This document shows positions 9,306-16,588 of a DNA stretch of 39,035 nucleotides, one piece after another. Both the position numbers and the translations under genes were made by a program. This DNA comes from UBA4661 sp002405405. GTDB taxonomy: Bacteria; Bacteroidota; Ignavibacteria; Kapaibacteriales; UBA4661. The notes below the pieces were generated by a model. That model did no database searches and was not told the origin of the DNA. It saw only the letters and a program-made list of their open reading frames with translations. Numbering within the stretch: the stretch's first letter is position 1; every line of letters starts with the position of its first letter. Location of the stretch: assembly GCA_036847245.1 (NCBI GenBank), contig DAIUAL010000008.1, positions 1 to 39,035 of the forward strand, written 5' to 3'.

Positions 9306-9971
9306 TCACAAAGTGCAAATAAGAACTTTCTTTTCTTGTGTTGTAAACCATTCAGCTCCAAGAATTTCAATTTGATGTTCTTCCACATTGAGTGAAGGAA
9401 ATTTTTTCTGTGCTTCTGCAATTTCGTTCGCAAGATCGCCACCCTTGAGTGTAACAAATGTTGCTCCCGGTTTTAAGAGATGCTCTGACCATGACAGTAA
9501 TTGCACTAATGGAGCTACGGCACGCGATACAATTGTATCGAATGCTTTTCTGAATTTGGGATTATCAACTAAGGCTTCAGCTCGTGCATTAACACCTTCG
9601 ATATCACGAAGCAAGGTATGCTTACCCATCATGTCGGCAATTTTTACTTTTTTGCCGATCGAATCAACAAGCGTCATTATTAAATCAGGTCGAGCAATTT
9701 TCAAAGGAATTCCCGGGAAACCGCCTCCGGTACCAATGTCCATACAACGTGCTTTCTGGGGTGGTGTGTAATATTTCAAAATGGTCATAGAATGAAGAAT
9801 ATGGCGCTCAAGAATATGTGGTTCATCTTGGCGAGAAATAAGGTTTACTTTCTCATTCCAATGATGCAATTCACCTACAAAGCGTTCAATACGCTCCATT
9901 TGTTCACGATCTAAACCAAAACCATTGCTTGCGCAAACAGTCCAAAATTTTGTTATGTCCATTGCCACCAT
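9306..9971 (-). CDS. rsmG: 16S rRNA (guanine-527-N7)-methyltransferase RsmG
   Basis: RsmG (GidB) methylates G527 of 16S rRNA with S-adenosylmethionine. The family features are clear: the N-terminal helix pair (FVGELHHWNEKVNLISRQDEPHILERHILHSM), the SAM-binding loop MDIGTGGGFPGIPLKIARP, the second motif TLVDSIGKKVKIADM, the segment DTIVSRAVAPL and the C-terminal LKPGATFVTLKGG. From this start the protein has 221 residues, near the usual ~207-240. The open frame continues upstream to 10067, but the ATG at 9969-9971 has a strong Shine-Dalgarno (GAAAGGA, 9979-9985) at a good distance, so I prefer it. The gene leads the probable operon rsmG-DUF4159-DUF4175-slipin. Confidence 0.96.
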   Translation of the reverse strand: MVAMDITKFWTVCASNGFGLDREQMERIERFVGELHHWNEKVNLISRQDEPHILERHILHSMTILKYYTPPQKARCMDIGTGGGFPGIPLKIARPDLIMTLVDSIGKKVKIADMMGKHTLLRDIEGVNARAEALVDNPKFRKAFDTIVSRAVAPLVQLLSWSEHLLKPGATFVTLKGGDLANEIAEAQKKFPSLNVEEHQIEILGAEWFTTQEKKVLICTL

Positions 9972-10134
9972 TGTTGTGTCCTTTCTCGATATAGTATGAT
10001 GAGATTCTGAATGAGAAATTACGACAAATCTCTGCGACATCTCGTCGTCAAACGAATGACTTTGCATTTTTTAACACACAAATTGTAAGTTTCGATCCAT
10101 AAAGTTCTTTTCTTTCGCAATATCATTTTTGCCG
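9972..10134. promoter_or_regulatory. Divergent promoter region, rsmG and glycosyltransferase
   Basis: A 163-bp AT-rich gap between the divergent starts of rsmG (-) and the family 2 glycosyltransferase (+). It must hold both promoters if each has its own. I cannot assign -35/-10 boxes with confidence and see no strong inverted repeat. Confidence 0.4.
9979..9985 (-). promoter_or_regulatory. Ribosome binding site deciding the rsmG start
   Basis: GAAAGGA on the minus strand, 7 nt before the ATG at 9971. It argues against the longer reading to 10067 and shows that this genome uses Shine-Dalgarno sequences at least at some genes. Confidence 0.7.
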
Positions 10135-10809
10135 ATGCCCCTTCTTGTTTTGCCTGATTATGTTCCTTTTTTTAGTGTTATTGTCTGCACATATAATCGC
10201 AGAACATTAGTAGAGCGTGCTATTCGCTCGCTATTGGAGCAAACAGAGCACGACTGGGAAGCAATTGTTGTTGATGATGGCAGTCAAGATGACAGCTATT
10301 TATATTTGCATGATCTCTGTGAACGCGACGCTCGATTTCGGATGGTGTATATGCGTAATCGCGGACAAGCTCTTGCAAAGAATGTCGGGATTCTGAATTC
10401 TACAGGTCTGTATATTACGTTTCTTGATTCTGATGATGAGTATAAGTCTGATCATCTTGCCGTCCGTAAACAGGTGCTCTGTGAGCATCCAACAGTAGAT
10501 TTGCTACACGGTGGGCTGGAGATTGTAGGAGATCCCTACGTTACAGATATGCATGATACGAGTCAACGCATCCATCTACGTGATTGCGTGGTCGGTGGAA
10601 CATTTTTTGTGCGACGTACAACTGCGCTATCTGTAGAAGGGTTTCCCCATACACGATACGGCGATGATACAATGTTTTATCAGCGTGTTGAAGAATCAGG
10701 AGCAACAATTGCGACCATCGATGTACCAACTTATGTCTATCATCGAGAAACACCCGATTCATTGTGTACAACCATGCTGACAGACAAAATCAATAACATC
10801 ATTGAATAG
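10135..10809 (+). CDS. Glycosyltransferase family 2
   Basis: A GT-A fold family 2 glycosyltransferase of 224 residues, which transfers a sugar from a nucleotide-sugar donor. The N-terminal strand FFSVIVCTYNRRTLVERAIRSLLEQ, the nucleotide-binding EAIVVDDGSQDDS, the region NRGQALAKNVGILNSTGLYITFLDSDDEY with its DxD-type metal site, and the acceptor-side GGTFFVRRTTALSVEGFP with GDDTMFYQRV are all present. It is slightly shorter than many family members, and there is no transmembrane segment, so it is probably cytosolic. The frame could begin at a TTG (10129), but the ATG at 10135 is the better start. Acceptor and sugar cannot be inferred: no polysaccharide cluster surrounds it. The permease gene follows after 32 bp. 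Confidence 0.9.
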   Translation: MPLLVLPDYVPFFSVIVCTYNRRTLVERAIRSLLEQTEHDWEAIVVDDGSQDDSYLYLHDLCERDARFRMVYMRNRGQALAKNVGILNSTGLYITFLDSDDEYKSDHLAVRKQVLCEHPTVDLLHGGLEIVGDPYVTDMHDTSQRIHLRDCVVGGTFFVRRTTALSVEGFPHTRYGDDTMFYQRVEESGATIATIDVPTYVYHRETPDSLCTTMLTDKINNIIE

Positions 10810-10841
10810 TAATTTCTTTATCATCTTTTTTGTTAATCTTC

Positions 10842-11885
10842 ATGCAGAAATCTTCGAACGTACAATCGGGGTGGACACTTCCGACACCTCTTCGTGCTGT
10901 GCTCACCGATATTTTTTTTGGCATATACCTTACTGCAATGATTCGCCGTATTCTGCTACCCGATGTCTTACATATCGTGGTTGCTCCACTTTCCAATACT
11001 GAACTCATGGTGATTGGAATAGTAGGTGCTGTCGATGGACTTATCCTCTACAGTCTTCGTGTTTCGATTGGCGGCTTGATTGTCGGTTCGCTATCGATTG
11101 CCGATGGTTGGCGCTACACAGCGACGCAGCATTTGATATGGATTATTTCCATTGCTACGGTTGTAACCGGTTGGATTATGACCAAAATTTCGATTGTTGA
11201 CTTCTTCTCTGCACAAGGACTGAGTGCAGCAGGGCGGATTTTCTCGGCAATGTTTCATCCTGAATTTTCAATTTTTCAACAGGCATTTTTTGCAATTATT
11301 GAGACCATTTACTTGGCATTAATGGCAACACTGTTTGCAGTACCTGTTTCATTCATTCTCAGCTTTTTTGCAGCCTATAATCTTACTCGACATCATGCTG
11401 TCACTCGTATCACGTACAGTGTCGTTCGCTTTCTTGCAAATCTATCGCGCTCTATTGAACCTCTTATTTGGGCAATTATTTTCTCGGTGTGGGTAGGCAT
11501 TGGTCCCTTTGCCGGCATGCTTGCACTCATAGTTCATACCATTGCTTCTCTCACCAAACAATATTCGGAACAGATCGAAGATATCGATGATGGTCCACTC
11601 GAAGCCATTGAAGCAACCGGAGCAAATCAATTGCAAATTGTGTGGTTTGCTGTGGTACCACAAATTCTCATGCCTTTCTTGAGTTTTACAATTTATCGGT
11701 GGGACATCAATGTGCGCATGGCAACAATCATTGGTCTTGTTGGCGGAGGCGGTATTGGCACTCTCCTCATGCAGTATCAGGGACTTGCTAAGTGGAATGA
11801 AGTAGGACTGATTGTTTTCATGATTGCATTCGTCGTATGGGTTATGGATTACCTCTCAGCACGTATTCGTCAAGCCATACGATGA
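10842..11885 (+). CDS. PhnE-type ABC transporter permease, orphan
   Basis: The C-terminal ~220 residues match the permease of phosphonate-type ABC importers. They run from FQQAFFAIIETIYLALMATLFAVPVSFILSFFAAYNL through SIEPLIWAIIFSVWVGIGPFAGMLAL to the EAA coupling loop EAIEATGANQLQIVWFAVVPQ (~255-275) and the end segment GLVGGGGIGTLLMQYQ. It differs from classical PhnE (~260-280 residues) in having a ~100-residue N-terminal extension with two or three more hydrophobic helices. No ATPase (PhnC) or binding protein (PhnD) gene is adjacent, so its partners must be elsewhere or lost. I chose the ATG at 10842 over the TTG at 10830. The substrate may be phosphonate, phosphate or phosphite; the sequence does not decide. 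Confidence 0.85.
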   Translation: MQKSSNVQSGWTLPTPLRAVLTDIFFGIYLTAMIRRILLPDVLHIVVAPLSNTELMVIGIVGAVDGLILYSLRVSIGGLIVGSLSIADGWRYTATQHLIWIISIATVVTGWIMTKISIVDFFSAQGLSAAGRIFSAMFHPEFSIFQQAFFAIIETIYLALMATLFAVPVSFILSFFAAYNLTRHHAVTRITYSVVRFLANLSRSIEPLIWAIIFSVWVGIGPFAGMLALIVHTIASLTKQYSEQIEDIDDGPLEAIEATGANQLQIVWFAVVPQILMPFLSFTIYRWDINVRMATIIGLVGGGGIGTLLMQYQGLAKWNEVGLIVFMIAFVVWVMDYLSARIRQAIR

Positions 11886-12073
11886 GAAGGTATTCTTGTC
11901 AAGAAATTCTTTTTCCCTCTTTTAAAAACATTGGCGTAACTTAGGATTCGTGTGCGTTAGTATGGAACATTCAAACCATACCTACCCAATCTACACTGGA
12001 AAGTAACGCACGAACAATATCACTCATTGCATACCATAATTCCTCATCTTTCTCATTTTCTTCACCTTTGTGT
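11886..12073 (+). promoter_or_regulatory. Spacer before the amino acid permease gene
   Basis: A 188-bp gap between the PhnE-type gene and the permease. Near its start TTCTTGTCAAGAA forms a small AT-rich hairpin followed by ATTCTTTTTCCCTCTTTT, a weak possible terminator. The rest probably holds the permease promoter, but I cannot place boxes. Confidence 0.3.
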
Positions 12074-13546
12074 ATGAAACAAAGTATTTGGCGTAAAAAA
12101 CCGCTTTCCGCTTATGAAAGCGATATGAAAAACAACCAGTTAAATCGCGTCTTAACCAAGTGGGGACTAACCTCGCTGGGTATTGGTGCGATTATTGGCG
12201 GTGGTATTTTCACTCTTACTGGTATTGCCGCTCATGATTGGGCTGGTCCGGCACTTGCTCTTTCGTTTATTCTTGCAGGTATTGGCTGTACGTTTGCCGC
12301 TCTCTGCTATGCTGAATTTGCATCTATCCTACCGGTTGAGGGTTCTGCCTATGCCTATTCTTATGGTACAGTTGGAGAATTCTTTGCATGGTTTATCGGT
12401 TGGAATTTGATTTTGGAATATATGATGGGTGCCACAACAGTTGCCGTAAGCTGGTCAGGATATTTAGAAAAATTCCTGCATCTTTTTCATATGGATCTAC
12501 CCATTTGGCTTATTAATGATCCTTGGACAGCAGGAGCAAAAGTTGGAGCAACAGGACCAGTACCTGCATTTAACATTGCAGCGTTTCTCATAACTTGGGT
12601 CGTAACCTATATTTTGGTACGTGGTATTAAAGAAGCTGCTAGTACCAACAACATTATTGTGATCATCAAAGTTGCTGTTGTTCTCTTTGTTATTGTTTTC
12701 GGTGCGTTTTATATCAATCCGGCAAACTGGACACCATTCATTCCTGCTGAAATTGTTGGCGATGGTGCAAATGCTATGGGCTTTAAAGATGGCGAAGTCC
12801 ATTATGGCTTAATCGGTATTGTTAAGGCAGCAAGTATTATTTTCTTCGCCTATATCGGTTTTGATGCTGTTTCTACACAAGCAGGCGAAGCAATTAACCC
12901 CCGTAAAGATGTCCCCTTTGCTATTGTAGCGTCGTTGCTGATCTGTACACTGCTGTACATCTTGGTATCATTGGTATTAACCGGCATGGTTCGCTTTGAC
13001 CAGCTTGACATGCGCGCTCCCGTTGCATCGGCATTCGCCAGCGTAGGTATTTCATGGGCTGTATTCCTGATTACGGTAGCTGCATTGGCAGGCTTAACCT
13101 CTGTTATGCTAGTGATGATGCTCGGACAAACACGCATCTTTTTAGGTATGGCAAAAGATGGATTGATGCCGGGCTTTTTCAAAGAGATTCATAATACGTT
13201 CAAAACTCCGTGGAAAAGTACAATTCTTGTTGGGACAGTCGTTTCAATTGTTGCTGCACTGACACCGATTGATAAAGTATCTGAATTAACGAGTTCAGGC
13301 ACTCTTCTCGCTTTTGCAATGATTTGCGGTGCCGTGTGGATCTTACGTGTACGCGAACCTCAGTTAGAACGTCCGTATAAAGCACCTGCACTACCGGTGG
13401 TAGCAACACTTGGTATTGTAACAAATTTGTATTTGATGTGGAATCTTCGCACTGACACCAAATATGCCTTTGTCATTTGGGGAATTCTTGGCGTGATTAC
13501 CTATTTTGTATATAGTCGTCATCGCAGCAAACTAAATGATATGTAA
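12074..13546 (+). CDS. APC-superfamily amino acid permease (cationic-type)
   Basis: A 490-residue permease with about 12 transmembrane helices. The first helix carries the substrate-binding glycine-rich loop typical of APC transporters (GLTSLGIGAIIGGGIFTLTG). The amphipathic IL1 region (FAALCYAEFASILPVEGSAYAY) and the helix-6 segment (FFAYIGFDAVSTQAGEAINPRKDVP) also match the cationic amino acid transporter (CAT/YfnA-like) subgroup. That subgroup is my assignment; the exact substrate is not visible in sequence. The start is the ATG at 12074; an in-frame TTG six bases earlier is less likely. The gene stands alone behind a 188-bp spacer and ends at a very strong terminator. Confidence 0.93.
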   Translation: MKQSIWRKKPLSAYESDMKNNQLNRVLTKWGLTSLGIGAIIGGGIFTLTGIAAHDWAGPALALSFILAGIGCTFAALCYAEFASILPVEGSAYAYSYGTVGEFFAWFIGWNLILEYMMGATTVAVSWSGYLEKFLHLFHMDLPIWLINDPWTAGAKVGATGPVPAFNIAAFLITWVVTYILVRGIKEAASTNNIIVIIKVAVVLFVIVFGAFYINPANWTPFIPAEIVGDGANAMGFKDGEVHYGLIGIVKAASIIFFAYIGFDAVSTQAGEAINPRKDVPFAIVASLLICTLLYILVSLVLTGMVRFDQLDMRAPVASAFASVGISWAVFLITVAALAGLTSVMLVMMLGQTRIFLGMAKDGLMPGFFKEIHNTFKTPWKSTILVGTVVSIVAALTPIDKVSELTSSGTLLAFAMICGAVWILRVREPQLERPYKAPALPVVATLGIVTNLYLMWNLRTDTKYAFVIWGILGVITYFVYSRHRSKLNDM

Positions 13547-13565
13547 TGACTCGATGTCATTGAAC

Positions 13566-13603
13566 AAAAAGCCCCTGAGTATGTCTTTACTTAGGGGCTT
13601 TTT
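13566..13603. terminator. Strong bidirectional Rho-independent terminator
   Basis: A 16-bp stem (one G-T pair) with a 6-nt loop. The left arm starts AAAAAGCCCCT (13566-13576) and the right arm ends AGGGGCTTTTT (13593-13603). Tracts of A and T close the stem, so it works on both strands, serving the permease (+) and the dioxygenase (-), whose genes converge here. Confidence 0.93.
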
Positions 13604-13630
13604 CATGGTATTCATTCAGCAATCTCAATA

Positions 13631-14646
13631 TTAGCGCAAAACCGTGATCATCTTGCAATCTTTATAGATGCCCTGACCATTCTCGATTTCGACCTGATAA
13701 GCATAACTTGCCATAGGCAAATTCAATGCAGAGAAATCAATTGGAAACAAGTGTTCCCCGGTATTTAGTGTACCACCATCCAACTCCCAGATTTTCTGAC
13801 CAGCGAGATTCCATAGCGACAAGCGTACGCGAGCCGGTGATTTCAATGTTAGAGGAATAGTCGTCATACCACTACATGGGTTAGGATAATTCTGACCAAG
13901 AGCCATATACTTGGCAGTTTCTTTTTCCAAATACCCCGTTGTCGTACCCGAACCTTGTATAACTGCCTCAAAATATGCTTCATAAGCTCCTGTTGTTTCG
14001 TTACGAGTCAGCGTAGCGATCTGCAACGCATATCCATCGGAAAATACATTGTCGTTTTGTGGCAGAAGTGGATCAGCACCTTTAGTATAAAGAGTGGAGT
14101 TTGCTGCATACAAAGCATTCTTTGCTGCAATATCAAATGTAAACTGCGATACTGCTGAATATGCCGAACTCACAAATACTTGGAAATGGATATGACATAT
14201 ACGCCCTGAATACCAACCCGGGAAAATCGTTGTAAACGTACCTCACCATTGGCATCAGTTATTTGATAGCCACGCAAGTATGTCAAACCTGCCTGCCCTG
14301 CATTGTTGGCTTGACTATATCCGGAGTATAAGCCATCTTTATCACAATGCCATATATTCACTCGAACATTCGGCATCGGCGAGCAATTAGCATTTCCGCG
14401 AATTTTTATGCGTACCGTAAGAGGAACACCGGCTTTACCCTCACGGATATCTTGTCGAAAATAATAGGTATTTGCTGTTAAGTCGAGCGGGAATGGTCCC
14501 GCAGTTTCCGATGGCACTAGCGTACAAGTCTGTGCTAGCTGTCCATTTATTTTATCCTGAGCAAATAGTTCGGCATCACGATCTGTCGGTAAAGCTAACG
14601 CAATACTGCCTAAGCCCAAACTTTGTAAAAAGTGTTTACGATTCAC
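13631..14646 (-). pseudogene. Intradiol ring-cleavage dioxygenase with T9SS sorting domain, frameshifted
   Basis: Two overlapping minus-strand frames make one gene. The first (14646 to 14170) has the N-terminus and first half of an intradiol dioxygenase: LVPSETAGPFPLDL, VRVNIWHCDKDGLYSGY, TDANGEVR. It then runs into nonsense. In the -1 frame the sequence continues exactly as the family does: TTIFPGWYSGRICHIHFQVFV, with the Tyr and two His iron ligands, then the second half. One base is missing near 14234-14236 (CGTTTACA for an expected CGTTTTACA). The C-terminal ~85 residues (from ALGQNYPNPCSGMTTIPL) are a T9SS type A sorting domain ending MITVLR. The start is a GTG with GAGAGG upstream; the N-terminus MNRKHFLQSLGLGS resembles a Tat signal. 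The reaction in this family is Fe(III) cleavage of catechol-type rings; the substrate here is unknown. Confidence 0.85.
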
Positions 14647-14651
14647 GGCAT

Positions 14652-14657
14652 CCTCTC
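14652..14657 (-). promoter_or_regulatory. Ribosome binding site deciding the dioxygenase GTG start
   Basis: GAGAGG on the minus strand, five bases before GTG at 14644-14646. It places the start just ahead of the Tat-like signal NRKHFLQSLG and argues against the ATG at 14700. Confidence 0.65.
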
Positions 14658-14800
14658 TTGTTTTTTGGTGAATAAATCTGGTTGTAATGGAAGAACACAC
14701 AAGGAAAAGATTTGTTTCATTAGCAATCGGTATGAAACCTTAATTTGAGTTATATGAATAAGTAGCTCTGTAAAATGTTTTTTACTCGGAATAATACCCT
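14658..14800. promoter_or_regulatory. Divergent promoter region, dioxygenase and GT39 genes
   Basis: The AT-rich gap between divergent genes. It should carry both promoters. I see no clear boxes, palindrome or riboswitch-like structure. Confidence 0.35.
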
Positions 14801-16588
14801 ATGTCTTTTATCGAGAAACAGTTCCGTACACTTTATAGCAAAGCATGGTCACCATACCTTCTGATTGTTATTATCGCTTGTGCTGTATATCTACCATTTA
14901 TTGGATCGGTACATTTGTTTGATTGGGATGAAATCAATTTTGCAGAAGCATCACGCGAAATGATCGCAACAGGTGATTACTTCCGCGTACGTATCGATTA
15001 TGAACCATTTTGGGAAAAGCCACCACTCTTTTTCTGGATGCAAGTACTATGTATGAAAGCATTTGGTATCAATGAGTTCTCTGCACGCTTACCCAATGTT
15101 GTTGCCGGCATCTGCACATTATGTTTTTTGTTTTTTGTAGGCAAGAAACATTATTCTCAACGCTTTGCAGAAGTGTGGATACTACTTCATGGTTGCTCCA
15201 TTTTACCATTTTTTTATTTCAAGAGCGGCATCATCGATCCATGGTTTAATCTCTTCATGTTTAGCGGCATGTACTATCTGTTGTTGGATATTCTTCCATT
15301 ATCCCATAGTACTCAAACTTCTGTTACACCACCATCTTCGTCCTATCGTAACAGTATTCTTGCAGGCATAGCAATTGGCTTGGCAATTTTAACAAAAGGA
15401 CCAACAGGCGCATTACTTCCCGGTCTTGCATTTATTCTCACGCTGACGATTACCAAAAGCTATGCTACCTATCAGTATAGGCGCATTGCTATTGTTGCTT
15501 TGACGGCTTTTCTCGTGTGCGGTGTATGGTTCGGAGTTGATGTCATTCAGAATGGACCTTGGTTTCTTGTACAATTTTTTCAATATCAAATACGTCTCTT
15601 TTCCACCGGTGATGCCGGACATAGCCAACCATTGTACTATCACTTTGTGGTTGTATTTATTGGATGCTTTCCCGCAAGTCAATTTGCCTGCGATATACAT
15701 GTAATTCGCTCAGAAGAGCATCCTGCAAAAAAAGTCTTTGATATAGGATTCTTTGTATTACTGTGTGTAGTTATGACTCTCTTCACCATTGTCCAAACTA
15801 AAATTGTCCATTACTCGTCTCTTGCATACTTCCCGGTAGCATATTTTGGTGCGCGTGCTCTTGTACGTCGCTTAGAGTTACACGAACAAACAAACCTAAG
15901 TGACGCAGGACAACCCTCTCTAATGCCACGAGGGATTCGCTTGACAGTCCTTTTGTGCGGCATTCTCTGGGCAATGATATTTCTTGGGCTCTGCTTGATT
16001 GGCATCAATGCACAGGCACTTATACCTATGATTCGTGATGAATTCGTTCGAGGGAATCTCTCGATGCCTGTTACGTGGTCATACCGCTCATTGATTGCCG
16101 GAGCAGGTCTCTTCGTCAGCGTTATTGCCTGCTGGCGCGCCCTCAACAATTCAATTACCGGAGCCGTGCGTACAATTGCGTGGGGTGTTAGTCTTGCTCT
16201 CCTTATTTTTCTACGCTCTGCTGCACCGAACATTGAAACCTACACACAAGGTGCACCGATTGCATTCTATCAATCATTACAAGGGCAAGATTGCTATGTT
16301 CTACCTCTTGGTTATAAAAGCTATGCGCATCTGTTTTATACTCGTAAAGAACAGCGCAACTCTCCTATTGGCGTTGGAATTCATCGTGATCATTTTGAGC
16401 AATGGCTTATTGAAGGCGAGATTGACAAGCCAGCATATTTCGTCTGTAAATCTCCCTCTGCCAATGATTATCGCAATAATCCTCAACTCGAAGAAATAAA
16501 AACAGAAGGCGGCTTTACGTTCTTCAGGCGCAAACATATACTCGCCAAGCGACACGTAGCAGACCATATTACCATCGTTATGCCCTAA
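14801..16588 (+). CDS. Glycosyltransferase family 39 (ArnT/PMT-like), membrane
   Basis: A 595-residue GT-C fold protein with about ten to twelve transmembrane helices. The first periplasmic loop carries the family's acidic catalytic motif (FDWDEINFAEASREMIATGDY) and the following FWEKPPLFFWMQ with the KPP signature. Such enzymes use polyprenyl-phosphate sugars to modify lipid A, other lipids or proteins outside the cytoplasmic membrane. The soluble C-terminal ~100 residues (after SAAPNIETYTQG) resemble those of ArnT-like proteins. The donor, the acceptor and whether lipid A is the target cannot be read from the sequence. Its stop overlaps the stop of the convergent pabBC gene by four bases, with no terminator between. 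Confidence 0.9.
   Translation: MSFIEKQFRTLYSKAWSPYLLIVIIACAVYLPFIGSVHLFDWDEINFAEASREMIATGDYFRVRIDYEPFWEKPPLFFWMQVLCMKAFGINEFSARLPNVVAGICTLCFLFFVGKKHYSQRFAEVWILLHGCSILPFFYFKSGIIDPWFNLFMFSGMYYLLLDILPLSHSTQTSVTPPSSSYRNSILAGIAIGLAILTKGPTGALLPGLAFILTLTITKSYATYQYRRIAIVALTAFLVCGVWFGVDVIQNGPWFLVQFFQYQIRLFSTGDAGHSQPLYYHFVVVFIGCFPASQFACDIHVIRSEEHPAKKVFDIGFFVLLCVVMTLFTIVQTKIVHYSSLAYFPVAYFGARALVRRLELHEQTNLSDAGQPSLMPRGIRLTVLLCGILWAMIFLGLCLIGINAQALIPMIRDEFVRGNLSMPVTWSYRSLIAGAGLFVSVIACWRALNNSITGAVRTIAWGVSLALLIFLRSAAPNIETYTQGAPIAFYQSLQGQDCYVLPLGYKSYAHLFYTRKEQRNSPIGVGIHRDHFEQWLIEGEIDKPAYFVCKSPSANDYRNNPQLEEIKTEGGFTFFRRKHILAKRHVADHITIVMP

Noticed and set aside
11886..11935. TTCTTGTCAAGAA as a terminator after the PhnE-type gene
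   Set aside because: A five-base AT-rich stem is too weak, so it is not listed as a terminator.
14230..14242. Programmed -1 frameshift in the dioxygenase
   Set aside because: The site lacks a classical slippery heptamer, and I see no strong pseudoknot; a deletion in a T run is simpler. It remains a possibility only if relatives share the break.
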